In this document: piece after piece, positions 1-11,067 of the stretch
Layout: every line of letters begins with the position of its first letter
Numbering within the stretch: the stretch's first letter is position 1
NCBI GenBank assembly: GCA_027704905.1
Contig: CM051022.1
Coordinates: 18,822,768 to 18,886,767, forward strand
Reading direction: 5' to 3'
DNA from: Muraenolepis orangiensis
Taxonomy: Eukaryota; Chordata; Actinopteri; Gadiformes; Muraenolepididae
DNA: 64,000 bases
Notes under the pieces: generated by a model
What the model saw: the letters and a program-made list of their open reading frames with translations, nothing else
Database searches by the model: none
Told to the model about the DNA's origin: nothing
Position numbers and translations under genes: made by a program

Positions 1-231
1 TCTTCTCCCGCTTATCCGTAATCGGGTCGCGGAGGTAGCAGCTTCAGCAGGGGACTCCAAACTTCCCTCTCCCTGGCAACATGGACTAGCTCTGACTGGG
101 GGATCCCGAGGCGTTCCCAGGCCAGCGTGGAGATGTAATCACCCCACCTGTACCTCGGTCTGCCCCGTGGTCTCTTCCCAGTTGGATGTGCCTGGAAAAC
201 CTCCCTCGGGAGGCGACCAGGAAGCATCCTT
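1..231 (-). mobile_element. 3' (C-terminal) part of a degraded non-LTR retrotransposon, split from its other half at 4401-4931
   Basis: The minus strand reads a C-terminal LINE peptide with the RPRGRPRYRW and LAWERLGIP motifs, which are common at the end of a widespread fish LINE ORF2 (clade not certain, perhaps RTE-like). Its upstream half lies on the same strand at 4401-4931. Joining 4401 to 231 restores the reading frame across the break (GHLVR followed by MLPGR). The two halves are separated by the younger LINE at 232-4400, with TCCTT on both sides. The window edge cuts off the 3' end. Confidence 0.85.
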
Positions 232-288
232 CATTCTTTCGGCTCGGACGTCCCGCCCGAAGTCACAGCTGGATTATCTCCGTCCATT

Positions 289-915
289 TTGGGCACGATT
301 ACGCGCAAGCGTCGCCGGAGGAAGCGAGGGAAGCGAGCCGGCGTGCTAGTCAGGCTGAGATGTCGATCCGATCGCCCCCCACTACCCACCATTCTACTGG
401 CTAATGTACAGTCTCTGGACAATAAGTTAAGCGAACTACAGGCTCGTATTCAATTCCACCGGGAAACTAGGGACAATTGTATTATCTGCCTTACGGAGAC
501 ATGGATGTCGGAGGGGGTTACCGACGCAGCTATCGAGCCGACGGGATTTTCCGTACACCGGGCGGACAGAACAAAGGCTCTCTCCGGTAAAGATCGCGGA
601 GGGGGGGTATGTCTCATGATAAACAGATCTTGGTGCAACCAAAGCCATGTACATCCCCTCAAGTCTTTCTGTTCCCCGGACCTGGAGTACCTGATGTTTA
701 TGTGCCGTCCATACTGGCTACCTCGGGAGTTTACAGCGGTAACCGTGACCGCTGTTTACATTCCCCCACAAGCCAACACGGACACAGCGCTGAAGGAACT
801 GTACGGGGCTATCAGCGAACAGGAGTCGGCCCACCCCGAGGCTGCTCTCATCGTAGCGGGGGACTTCAACAAGGCGAACCTGAAGAAGGTTCTCCCGAAG
901 TTCTACCAACACATA
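289..915 (+). CDS. LINE ORF2 part 1: apurinic-type endonuclease domain (split by transposon)
   Basis: The product is the endonuclease that nicks target DNA for target-primed reverse transcription. A basic N-terminal stretch (RKRRRRKRGKR) is followed by LLANVQSLDNK, CLTETW, HRADR, GGGVCLMI, VYIPPQAN and the VAGDFNKAN block, the usual order in LINE endonucleases. The frame is open until codon YQHI at 915, where the DNA transposon begins. Reading resumes with KSNTR at 2052. Removing the transposon and one 3-bp target duplication (1136 nt) restores the frame exactly. The real start codon is uncertain; there is an in-frame ATG at 289. Confidence 0.82.
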
Positions 916-1303
916 GGCCGTGTTCCATTTCAGAGTGTGCAGCCTTAAGGCTGCATCCTTCGGCTGCATCCGAAGGCTGCAGTCTTAAGGCTGCTTCGAA
1001 GGCTGCTTCAAAAACTTGTTAAATGGGACGGTCTAGCCTACGGAGTACTTCCTGAATGCGTCACCAGCTGCGTCACGAAGCTCCACGCCCACCGTCGTCG
1101 CGCGCTGACCAGAGCCGCGGAGATAGTCCAACTAGAAGCCTCTTTTTGAGAGTTTAATAATCCGAGGAAAATCAATTGCGTGTTAAAAATGGATGATTTG
1201 TATTCAGTATTCTTTTTAACTAATGAACTTAAGGAGCTGGAGTTTCACCGCCGGCGTCGACGTTTGATGTTATTTCGGCTAAGAGAGAACCATGGGTAAA
1301 TCA

Positions 1304-1353
1304 AGATTGGTTAATATTGGTGAAGTTATAATTCCTATTAATATATATATATA

Positions 1354-1390
<37 letters not shown>

Positions 1391-1422
1391 GGAATTATAA
1401 CTTCACCAATATTAACCAATCT
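1304..1422. repeat. Perfect 42-bp inverted repeat with (TA)n loop
   Basis: Positions 1304-1345 and 1381-1422 are exact reverse complements, separated by an AT dinucleotide run. This makes a strong hairpin inside the DNA transposon and may be a smaller MITE nested within it. Confidence 0.9.
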
Positions 1423-1429
1423 TTATTGT

Positions 1430-1536
1430 GATATAGATAGATATATATATATATATATAGATATAGAGAGATATAGATATAGATATAGATAGATATAGGT
1501 ATAGATATAGATATATAGATATAGATATATACACAC

Positions 1537-1570
<34 letters not shown>
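1430..1570. repeat. GATA/TA and (CA)n microsatellite
   Basis: Low-complexity run of TA, GATATA and finally CA units. The long minus-strand reading frames over it are artefacts of the repeat. Confidence 0.9.
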
Positions 1571-2048
1571 TGGCGGCCTGGGAGACCAGCTGGCCCGCGC
1601 CAGCGCTTCCCATATGCGGCTCCCGGCATCTCCGAAATCGCCGTAGCATATTTCTAAACAGGCTTTATTTGGATAAACTGACAAAATATGTATAATCTAA
1701 ATAGGTATATTGTCGCGTAATAAAATAATAAAACTTAATAAAGTGACTGAATTACAGTGCTACAGCGATATCTAAAACTGCTTTTAGCCGGGCTCAAATT
1801 CTGTCCTGAAATTGAACACGGCCCACAATTCTGTTCGGTTGGTGCGAAATGCATTCTGGGATATTCTGGCACCGAAGGCTGCAGAAGTGTGCATCGATGC
1901 ACACTTCAAATTCGGGAAATTAAGGCTGCATTTGAAGGCTGCATTTGAAGGAGCCTACGGAATGGGACAGCCTTGTCGCGGCGGCTGTGACGTATGCAGC
2001 CTTCAAATGCAGCCTTTTAGGCTGCAGACTCTGAAATGGAACACGGCC

Positions 2049-4133
2049 ATAAAGAGCAACACACGGGGCGAGCGGATCCTCGACCACTGCTACACTCCCT
2101 TCCGTGATGGCTACAAGGCCCTCCTCCGCCCACCGTTCGGCAAATCAGATCACCGCTCTATCCAGCTACTCCCCGCCTATAGGCAGAGACTGAAGCAGCA
2201 ACCGATCGCTGTGAGGGAGGTCCAATGCTGGTCGGACCAATCAGATTCTACGCTGCAGGATTGTTTTGATCACGCTGACTGGCACATGTTCCGCGTTGCC
2301 TCGGACAATAACATCAACGAGTACGCGTCGTCGGTCACCGGGTTCATCAAGAAGTGCATAGATGACGTTGTTCCGACCAAGTCGGTTCGGATATATCCCA
2401 ACCAGAAACCGTGGATTAACGGCGATGTTCGCGCTGCCCTACATGCGCGTAACGCCGCCTTCGGTTCCGGGAATACGGAGGAATATACGAGAGCCCGTTA
2501 CGACCTCCGTAAGACCATCGTCACTGCCAAGCGGGAGTATAAGGACAGAGTGGAAGATAAATTCAAGAAACACGATGCGAGGGGTATGTGGCAGGGGCTG
2601 CAGAAGATAACGAACTTCAGAGGGAGAACCAGTTGTGTAGAGAACTCCTCTACCTCCCTCCCAGGAGAGCTAAATACATGTTTTGCTCGGTTCGACGTAA
2701 ACGGCAGCCCGCCGAAGCCAGCACCGATTGGGGAGACCAGCCAGCTGCGCATCTCGGAGGCGGATGTGCGCCGCACCTTTAAGCGGCTGAACATCCGTAA
2801 GGCGGCAGGCCCCGACGACATCCCGGGCCGCGTCCTCAGAGCATGCGCAGACCAGTTGGCAGGAGTCTTTGCAGACATCTTCAACCTCTCCCTGTCCCAG
2901 GCTGTTGTCCCCGCGGTCTTCAAGATATCCACCATCGTGCCTGTCCCTAAACAAACCAAGGTAACATGCCTGAATGACTACAGACCTGTGGCCCTCACCT
3001 CGATCGTTAGCAAATGCTTCGAGAGGTTGGTCAAGGACTTTATTTGCTCCGTGTTACCTACCACGCTGGACCCATGGCAATTTGCATATCGTCAAAATAG
3101 ATCCACGGACGACGCAATTGCCATGGCCCTCCACACTGCCCTTTCCCACCTGGAGGGGAAGAACTGTTATGTGCGAATGCTGTTTGTGGACTACAGCTCA
3201 GCATTCAACACAATAGTTCCTGCCAAGCTCGACACCAAGCTGAGAGGTCTAGGCGTACCCCCATCCATGTGCAGCTGGATACTGAACCTCCTGTCGGACC
3301 GCCGCCAGGTGGTGAGGATGGGCAGCACCACATCAGAGCCACTGACCCTCAACACGGGAGCCCCCCAGGGATGCGTGCTGAGCCCTCTCCTCTACTCCCT
3401 CTACACCCACGACTGCATGGCTATGCACAGCTCCAACGTCATCGTCAAGTTTGCTGACGACACGACAGTGATGGGCCTGATCGCCGGCGACGACGAGACA
3501 GCCTACAGGGAGGAGGTCGGATCGCTGGAGCAGTGGTGCCAGGAGAACAGCCTCGCCCTCAACGTCAAGAAGACCAAGGAGCTGATCGTGGACTTCAGGA
3601 GGCAGAGGGGAGAGCACAGCCCTATCTCCATCGACGGCGTTGCAGTAGAGAGGGTCAGCAGCTTCAAGTTCCTCGGCGTGCACATCTCCGAGGACCTCAC
3701 ATGGTCCACGCACACCACACACGTGGTGAAAAGGGCCCAACAACGCCTGTATTTTCTCAGGCGTCTGAAGAAATTCAGCATGGGCCCCCGCATCCTGAGA
3801 ACATTCTACAACGGCACCATCGAGAGTGTTCTGACAGGGTGTATCACCGCCTGGTACGGGAACTGCACGGCACTCGAGCGCAGAGCGCTTCAAAGGGTGG
3901 TGCGGACGGCCCAGTATATCGTTGGAGGTGAGCTCCCCTCCCTCCTGGACATTTACAACCAGCGGTGCGTGGCCAAGGCCAAAAGAATTATAAAAGACAT
4001 TGCCCACCCCAGCCACGAACTTTACTCACTATTACCGTCAGGCAGGCGATACCGCAGTATCAAGTGTCGTACAAATAGGCTTAGAGATAGCTTCCACAGT
4101 CAGGCCATCAGGCTGCTGAACAAGGGCGTATAA
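2049..4133 (+). CDS. LINE ORF2 part 2: reverse transcriptase and C-terminal region
   Basis: This is the continuation of the ORF begun at 289. It contains the end of the endonuclease (GKSDHRSI), a linker with WSDQSDSTLQDCF, the RT fingers (RKAAGPDDIPGRVL, NDYRPVALTS), the first catalytic Asp in MLFVDYSSAFNTI, the GAPQGCVLSPLLYSLYTHD block and the catalytic FADD box (VKFADDTTVMG). The C-terminal thumb has KTKELIVDF, SFKFLGVHI and LQRVVRTAQ. The ORF is intact to a TAA at 4131-4133. Upstream in-frame codons from 1812 belong to the inserted transposon. All RT catalytic residues remain, so only the insertion disables the element. Confidence 0.88.
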   Translation: MKSNTRGERILDHCYTPFRDGYKALLRPPFGKSDHRSIQLLPAYRQRLKQQPIAVREVQCWSDQSDSTLQDCFDHADWHMFRVASDNNINEYASSVTGFIKKCIDDVVPTKSVRIYPNQKPWINGDVRAALHARNAAFGSGNTEEYTRARYDLRKTIVTAKREYKDRVEDKFKKHDARGMWQGLQKITNFRGRTSCVENSSTSLPGELNTCFARFDVNGSPPKPAPIGETSQLRISEADVRRTFKRLNIRKAAGPDDIPGRVLRACADQLAGVFADIFNLSLSQAVVPAVFKISTIVPVPKQTKVTCLNDYRPVALTSIVSKCFERLVKDFICSVLPTTLDPWQFAYRQNRSTDDAIAMALHTALSHLEGKNCYVRMLFVDYSSAFNTIVPAKLDTKLRGLGVPPSMCSWILNLLSDRRQVVRMGSTTSEPLTLNTGAPQGCVLSPLLYSLYTHDCMAMHSSNVIVKFADDTTVMGLIAGDDETAYREEVGSLEQWCQENSLALNVKKTKELIVDFRRQRGEHSPISIDGVAVERVSSFKFLGVHISEDLTWSTHTTHVVKRAQQRLYFLRRLKKFSMGPRILRTFYNGTIESVLTGCITAWYGNCTALERRALQRVVRTAQYIVGGELPSLLDIYNQRCVAKAKRIIKDIAHPSHELYSLLPSGRRYRSIKCRTNRLRDSFHSQAIRLLNKGV

Positions 4134-4400
4134 CATATAACAATGTATATTTTATTACATTGATTTATATATATATATTGCTCTTTTCTGTGCTGATTTT
4201 TGCATTTTATAAATTGCATTTTTTATTTTTATTTTATATTCTTTATTCTATTTTTTATTCTATTTTTTATCTATTTTTATTTTATCTTATTTTATAACTG
4301 CTGTCTGTCGTCGGGTATTGCACACAAGAATTTCACATCACTGCTTATACTAAACTGTAAACTGTGAAGTGACAATAAACTTGACTTGACTTGACTTGAC

Positions 4401-4931
4401 TCCTTACTAGATGCCCGAACCACCTCAACTGGCTCCTTTCTACGCGAAGGAGCAGCGGCTCTACTCCGAGTCTCTCACGAGTGACTGAGCTTCTCACCCT
4501 ATCCCTCAGGGAGATACCAGCCACCCTCCTGAGGAAACTCATTTTGGCCGCTTGTATTCGCGATCTCGTCCTTTTGGTCATTACCCATTGTTCATGGCCA
4601 TAGGTGAGGGTAGGAACGAAAACTTATCGGTAGATGGAGAGCTTTGCCTTCTGGCTCAGCTCTCTTTTGGTTACAACGGTGCACCAAAGTGCACCCAATA
4701 CCGCTCCCGCTGCACCTATTCTCCTGTCAATCTCACGCTCCATCCTCCCCTCACTGGAGAACAAGACTCCGAGATACTTGAACTCCTTCACTTGGGATAA
4801 GGACTCCCTCCCTACTTGGAGTAGACAATCCACCGGTTTCCTGCTAAGAACCATGGCCTCAGATTTGGAGGTGCTGATCCTCATCCCAGCCGCTTCACAT
4901 TCCGCTGCAAACCGATCCAGTGAGTGCTGAA
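4401..4931 (-). mobile_element. Upstream half of the split older LINE (RT C-terminal region), degenerate
   Basis: The minus strand reads SLDRFAAECEAAGMRIS, VKEFKYLGVLFSSEG, then after an in-frame stop (about 4622) TKRTRSRIQAAKM, RRVAGISLRDRVRSS and RWFGHLVR. These are the thumb and C-terminal motifs of a fish LINE whose last part is at 1-231. It is 5' truncated near 4931. The internal stop shows it is old and inactive. Pieces of the same family recur at 21995-22130, 23694-23759 and 25914-25980. Confidence 0.85.
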
Positions 4932-5034
4932 TTTGGATTGCAATAAATGTTATGGTATAACTGACCTTGTTGAGTTTGTAATTCATGCTGCTTTACTGTA
5001 ATCATTGTGTGTGATTTTTTTAGGCCTAGGTAGA

Positions 5035-5510
5035 GACCAGAATCAGAATCAGAAAGTGGTTTATTGCCATTTACTATTGTAAAAACACGCATAGGAATTT
5101 GACATGGGTCCGGAGCAACACAGTAATGTAAATTTAGCATTTTAAAATATAAGTATAAATATAAATATTGGTCTGTATGTGTGGGTGTATGAGGGCTGGG
5201 TCCGGTGGGGGGGGGGGGGCAGGAAGATTATGGACGACCCCTCTCACCCAGGCCCCAGTCTCTCTGCACCTCTCCTCTCCAGCCTCCTGCTGAGAGGAGA
5301 GGTGCAGAGAGACTGTGGCCTGGGTGAGAGGGGTCGTCCATAATCTTCCTGGCCCGCTTCAGGGCCCTGGAGTCATGCAGGGTCTGGAGGGAAGGCAGGT
5401 TACAGCCCATCACTCTCTCCGCAGAGCGTATGACACGCTGCAGGTTGGACTTGTCTCTTGCAGTGGCAGCGGGAAACCAGGTGGTGATGGAGATGGAGAC
5501 ATTTTTTTAA
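5035..5510 (-). mobile_element. LINE 3' end fragment (Rex1/CR1-like C-terminus and 3' UTR)
   Basis: The minus strand encodes LPSLQTLHDSRALKRARKI and HPGHSL, the typical last motifs of Rex1/CR1-like RT ORFs, followed toward 5035 by a 3' UTR of the type ending GATTCTGATTC. The coding part is folded on itself by an inverted duplication (see 5221-5350), so it is not functional. Confidence 0.7.
5221..5350. repeat. 59-bp inverted repeat (hairpin) inside a LINE fragment
   Basis: Positions 5221-5279 and 5292-5350 are reverse complements with one mismatch, around a 12-nt loop. A poly-G run (about 5206-5219) abuts the left arm. Confidence 0.92.
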
Positions 5511-6834
5511 CATGGAGAATAATAGTACATTCCACACAGCACCTTTTAATAATAATTTAAAAGGGAACACCCCCATCTCAGACTTAAATGGACTTGTGTC
5601 AATCTCAAAATGTGTTCAAATTGTGCTTTTACACAACAATATAACAAAAAGGGTTCCAGGGGAGGATCCTCCCAGATGGCCCTACATCGGCCAATGGTTA
5701 ATGCTTGTCATCCATAAACATAGTGAAGAAATGGAGCTCCCTTATTTGTAACCCCTGGCTACAGCCCTGATCTCTCACGCTCTCACTCCCTCTCTCATCT
5801 CACATATGTTGTCTTTCTGTTTTGGCTGAATGTTAAAGAGCTCTTATATGTATTCTATGTGACAGTTTGTTTCACTTTGCTTGTGTGCTTGTATTGTTTT
5901 CAGGGCCAATTCTAGTAATATCAGTGGCATAGTTAGCCAAAGGCCAAACTGCTCACCTATTCATAACAAGAGCACGTCTGGTACGTCTTACAGTTTAATA
6001 TGATACAGTTGTAGTCTGGACCACCTACAGACCTCATATGTTTGCATTTCCAAATCATTTAATTCTTTCAATATGATTTACTGCAATTCAGAATGTTAAA
6101 AGGTACAGCTTTACCATAAAAATGCCTTCTCTGCTGATGTATTGTGAACTCTTATGTATAACTGCAGTAAGGATTCAAATAAGGAAAGGAAAGGAATTCA
6201 AAGAAGCTTTTTGGATAGGCTACTTAATGTCAAAACTCATTACACTAAACAATTATTGACATGGATGTCCCACATTTTTTATTTTTCTCCTGAGGTAAAC
6301 GGTTTCTTTCAGACGGGGTCTCTGAGGTCTGAATCCATAGTCTTCTTAGACTAATTCCCTCCAAGGTGCCTGGCTCTGTTTTGGATAGGAGAAGGAATGA
6401 ATATAAATGTAAATACATATATTTCATTGAAGGTAGACGATGACACGATAATACAAGTATGTCAAATATTACGAAATAACGCAATTAAACAGGTGCGTAT
6501 TAATTCTGTCAAGTGAGAAGTCCATTTTAACAGTTGGGGACCGGTGCTTGTTTAGGTGACAATCAAGAGGAACGTAGCAGAAAAACTCACCGTTAGATAT
6601 TTAGTGTTCAAAAGAAGTCACGTTGGCTTAACACGAGGGTAACGTTGTAATGTGATTCATTATTAGTTCATTCATTCATTTGCAGGGTGAATAATGTTGT
6701 GTGAATTGTTATATTTGATAAATCTTATGTTTGGTTGGTGTTGCGTTCTGGGCCGCCATGGTTCTCTGGCCCACGTGGAGGACCAACCCAATATATCAAT
6801 GTTGTAGATGGTATTTAACACTGACCCAAACCAA

Positions 6835-6875
<41 letters not shown>

Positions 6876-7131
6876 ATATCACACTGAATAAGAGTTTTCT
6901 ATATATTGTTATATTATTTAACTTCTATAGCGTCGTCGTGTGCTACCCGCCATCTTTGATTTGACTCGTCGTGGTGATGAATGTCAAACCAGTTAAAGTG
7001 TTAATGTGTACAATTCCAAATGTATAAATCACATTTTACTAACATAGAGATGTTATATCACGCCAGTTGAATGTACATCAATTTAAAACAAACAAATGTT
7101 CCTTGTGTTTTTTTTTTACTTTTCTTGAAAC
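5511..7131. other. AT-rich non-coding stretch upstream of the piwil1 first exon
   Basis: No gene or recognisable element is seen here apart from a (CT)n(TA)n microsatellite at about 6836-6875. The piwil1 promoter and 5' UTR should lie in the right-hand part, but I cannot point to a core promoter element. Confidence 0.5.
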
Positions 7132-7394
7132 ATGACGGGTCGTGCGCGGTCACGAGGCCAGGAAACCGCCACACCTGGAGCGGTAAGTTCGTTTTAGTTG
7201 ATATACTTTTAAAACATGAAATGTAAACGTATATTTCGTTAAAAGGTCCAAATGAGTCCGTTTGGTCCACCGTCACATTAGGGGCAGCATTATTAGCTGA
7301 AAGTCGTGGTTGACCACCTCCTATATATTTTAGAAGAAGGAAATGTCTCTCTCCCGCCCAAAATATAGCGTAAAGCTAACTGCTAAACAGTACT

Positions 7395-7953
7395 GGCTGT
7401 GTCTACGGAGTACTTCCTGTATGCGTCACAAAGCGCCACCGTCGCCGTGGAAATAGTCCCAGAAGCTTTGGTTTTGAGAGGTTGATACGAGGGAAATCTA
7501 TTGCTTATTAAAAATGGACCCAGACAGGCGTGTTTTGTTTGGTTTATTAGTCATTATAATTGATGAACTTAAGGAAGTTTAGGTTTGTGGCGGACCGGGT
7601 GACCAGCTGGCCCGCACCAGCGGCTCCAGAAATCGCCGTAGCATATTTCTAAACAGGCTTTATTTGGATAAACTGACAACATATGTATAATCCACATAAG
7701 TACACTGTCGCGTAATAAAAATAATTAAACTTAATAAAGTGATTTAATTACAGTCCTACAGTGAAATCTAAAACGGCTTTTAGCCGGGCTCAAATTCTGT
7801 ACTGGTTGGTGCGAAATGCATTCTGGGATATGCTGGGCCGATAATTTCTGGCAAAGGAGGCTGCATTTGAAGGAGCCTACGAAATGGGACAGCCGTGTCG
7901 TGGCTGCTGTGACGTAAGCGGTCTTCATATGCGCCGTGAAATGGAACACAGCC
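7395..7953. mobile_element. Short non-autonomous DNA transposon in piwil1 intron 1, same family as 916-2048
   Basis: The ends GGCTGTGT and ACACAGCC are inverted. The interior shares long blocks with 1035-2040, for example TACGGAGTACTTCCTG, AATCGCCGTAGCATATTTCT and GGGACAGCC. It lacks the 42-bp hairpin. A clean target duplication is not visible because the flanking ACT/AGT extend the inverted repeat. Confidence 0.72.
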
Positions 7954-8340
7954 AGTGAATCTGTGCTATGACGTTATTACGTTACCATTGACAATTAGAA
8001 GGCTCGATGTCTGCTCAATGTAACATAATAAGGAGACGGTAGCCAAAGTAATCAACAAAGAATATTTAATTAATAATTACCATGGTTGAACAAAGGAAAT
8101 ATAAAGTAACGACCGACAAGAACACATAACTGCACAGACAGGATCAGCCCCAAACAAAGGGGAAGACAGAATACTTATACATGAGGGAATGACGAGACGA
8201 GACACACCTGGGTTGATTACAAATGAGTACACCTGGAAGGGAAAACGATAAGGACTACAAAACCATGACAGGGAACTACAGCTAGACATGACACATCACA
8301 CTAGGAGCGCCTGATCAGGGCACAAACACATAACAGACGT

Positions 8341-9170
8341 ATTACTACGAGGCAGCGCCTCTTGAGGTACAAAGTGGTATTACGAGACAGCGCCTCTTGA
8401 GGTACAAAGTGGTATTACGAGACAGCGCCTCTTGAGGTAAAAAGTGGTATTACTACGAGACAGCGCCCCTTGAGGTACAAAATGGTATTACTACGAGACA
8501 GCGCCTCTTGAGGTACAAAGTGGTATTACTACGAGACAGCGCCCCTTGAGGTACAAAGTGGTATTACTACGAGACAGCGCCCCTTGAGGTACAAAGTGGT
8601 ATTACTACGAGACAGCGCCCCTTGAGGTACAAAGTGGTATTACTACGAGACAGCGCCCCTTGAGGTACAAAGTGGTATTACTACGAGACAGCGCCCCTTG
8701 AGGTAAAAAGTGGTATTACTACGAGACAGCGCCCCTTGAAGTACAAAGTGGTATTACTACGAGACAGCGCCCCTTGAGGTACAAAGTGGTATTACGAGAC
8801 AGCGCCCCTTGAGGTACACAGTGGTATTACTATGAGACAGCGCCTCTTGAGGTACAAAGTGGTATAACTACGAGACAGCGCCTCTTGAGGTACAAAGTGG
8901 TATTACTACGAGACAGCGCCTCTTGAGGTACAAAGTGGTATTACTACGAGACAGCGCCTCTTGAGGTACAAAGTGGTATTACTACGAGACAGCGCCTCTT
9001 GAGGTACAAAGTGGTATTACTACGAGACAGTGCCCCTTGAGGTACAAAGTGGTATTACTACGAGACAGCGCCTCTTGAGGTACAAAGTGGTATTACTATG
9101 AGACAGCGCCTCTTGAGGTACAAAGTGGTATTACTACGAGACCGCGCCTCTTGAGGTACAATGTGGTATT
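8341..9170. repeat. 38-bp minisatellite, about 22 copies, in piwil1 intron 1
   Basis: Tandem unit containing TTACTACGAGACAGCGCC, CTTGAGGTACAAAG and GTGGTA. Units vary mainly at a CCCC/CTCT site and by loss of TAC. Units are head to tail with no unique spacers, so this is not a CRISPR-like array. Confidence 0.95.
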
Positions 9171-9576
9171 GCGATATACGGCCAGCACTAGCTGGGCAAT
9201 TGCTGACTAAAGTAAATATCTCTGCAACACAATACATAGACGTCTTTGACATTACGACAAAACTGTTTCGTCACATTCTGTGTAATTGTAGTCCAATTTT
9301 GAATGTTTTAAACTAATAATTCATTGTATTCATTAATGAGTGAATGAGTTTTAACTATGACATGATCTTAATTTAAATTGAAGTTGTTTACTGTACATTT
9401 CTTAATATAATCGGGTTTGGTTAAATAACATTTTTTTCAATGTAATGTGTGGGAGGTTCTCACAGTTGTATTGTTCTCCTTTCCTCAGGCTCCAGAGCAT
9501 GTCTCAGTGTCTGCTGAAGGTGACCTTGTTGGACGAGGAAGAATGAGAGGTTCTCCAGGGCCGGGGACCAAGGAAG

Positions 9577-11067
9577 GTATATTATTATTATTATTATTAG
9601 TTTGGGTTAATTTGCCAAAACTTCATACGCTGTAAACATGATGGCTGACCAAAAAAACAAATATCATTATGAAGTGTGTTTATACAAAGATATATCCTTG
9701 AATTGGGATTAGGCCTTTTATTTAAAGCAAATACAACATTGACTATTGGTTATTCAAAGTTCAAACTAGTTTCGGCTTAAATTTGTCGGTCAACCAAGAG
9801 TGATGAATGAGACCGAAAGTACAATTGTTTGAAAGCTTTTTTTTAAGTTTCCCTCTGTAACGAATGGGGAGGGGCTTGATTAGCACAAAGAATAACAAAA
9901 CGTCAACTAAGTACTCTGATGAAAAAAGAAAAGAAAAAAAAAAGATCACAACTACCTTCCTCTCTATAGTTTGCATATTTATTACTAAGATACCTGGTTA
10001 CTGTACCTGCAATATATATAAATCTGTTGATAGAACTGCTCCTACTCCTGTATATACATATACATTTATACTTGCCATACATTTATATATGCATTTACAT
10101 CTATATATATGTATCCTACTTTCAATAATAGCATACCCCTGATCACTTAAATGATCACTTACCTGTATATACATATACCTATTATTATTATTATTATTAT
10201 GCTCATATCACATTTATACCTAGACTGTCTTTTAACCTGTAAATTTAAACTGTAAATTATATTATATTACCATGCACTTTACTGCAACATTTGCACTCTG
10301 GTTAGATGCTAAATTATTTTGCTGTACTTGTGCTGTGCAATGACAATACATTTTAATCTAATGTACCGTAATTTCCGGACTATAAATTGCGCTCGTTTCA
10401 GCTGTCTGGCTGGTTTTGAGAATGCTATGAGTTTTATTGTGACTGTTCAAACTACGGCCAAGAGATCAAATCATCTCACGTGACGCTACTCAACCTATCA
10501 AATCGCTGCGGTGAGCAAGCAGATTACACGCACACAGAGAGAAACATTTAGTGCTCTAAAAACAGAAAGGTAGACCGCAACAACTCCATGTACATCTTCC
10601 CACCGGCAGTTCAAACCCAGTAAGTCTCATTTGTTCCGTGGCGACTATTAAAAGCGGCAATACAAGCTAAAGCACACATCTGTTGAGCAATCATACCCAC
10701 CCAAAATAAAATAATGATCTAGGAGCCCAATATGGTCGATCTGCATTTACCGGTAGCTTTCTGCGGTGCTGCGGGCCTTTCTGCTTCACACACATTGGAG
10801 TTATTTTTGCGGCGCATTTTGGAGAGCTCAAAATGATTGGTTTAGCGTAAATCTCGGCCGATAATGAGCATCCCTACTATCAGTGCTGTTGCGTCTCCAG
10901 TTACGCAGGTGCAGTTGCGTCTTCTGGCTGGTAAATGTGACTAATACACTGTAGCGACTTGTGTTTTTTTTATAGTATTTATAGTATACATGTGTTTTTA
11001 CCGCTATGCATTGTAGGTCTTTGGCACCTTTAAAAAAAGTATGAATAACTGTTTATTCTTCGATCAG
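9577..11067 (+). other. piwil1 intron 2 with a LINE 3' tail and AT repeats
   Basis: The stretch contains no exon. At about 10215-10365 it has a LINE 3'-UTR-like sequence (TTGCACTCTGGTTAGATGC, then GTGCAATGACAATACA). A dispersed-repeat-like motif (TACCGTAATTTCCGGACTAT) follows near 10365. The rest is AT-rich. Confidence 0.55.

Larger units (their letters stand above)
916..2048. mobile_element. DNA transposon (non-autonomous, PIF/Harbinger-like?) inserted in the LINE endonuclease
   Basis: The ends are inverted: GGCCGTGTTCCATTTCAGAG at 916 and its complement finishing at 2048. It is flanked by the 3-bp duplication ATA (913-915 and 2049-2051), and the LINE frame is restored only if the duplication is 3 bp. 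No transposase is visible inside; the interior holds repeated AAGGCTGCA-like subterminal motifs, a 42-bp-arm hairpin and AT/CA microsatellites. Related copies occur at 7395-7953 and, truncated, at 27800-27883 and 48811-48894. A 3-bp target duplication suggests PIF/Harbinger, but the usual TWA target is not seen, so the superfamily is tentative. Confidence 0.8.
232..4400 (+). mobile_element. Rex1/CR1-like non-LTR retrotransposon, nearly complete ORF2, interrupted by a DNA transposon
   Basis: This is an insertion into the older minus-strand LINE, bounded by a 5-bp duplication TCCTT at 227-231 and 4401-4405. It carries an endonuclease domain, a reverse transcriptase domain, an AT-rich 3' UTR and a terminal tandem repeat of TTGAC units at 4380-4400, the short 3' microsatellite typical of CR1/L2/Rex-type LINEs. 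Without the transposon at 916-2048 the element is about 3.0 kb. The 5' end starts just before the endonuclease, so it is probably 5' truncated. Confidence 0.88.

Noticed and set aside
1395..1684. Tyr/Ile/Val-rich frames
   Set aside because: They are translations of TA, GATA and CA microsatellites.
3333..4016. 227-codon minus-strand frame opposite the LINE RT
   Set aside because: Shadow of the RT coding strand; no motif of its own.
8341..9170. CRISPR-like array
   Set aside because: The units are contiguous without unique spacers, in a vertebrate intron.
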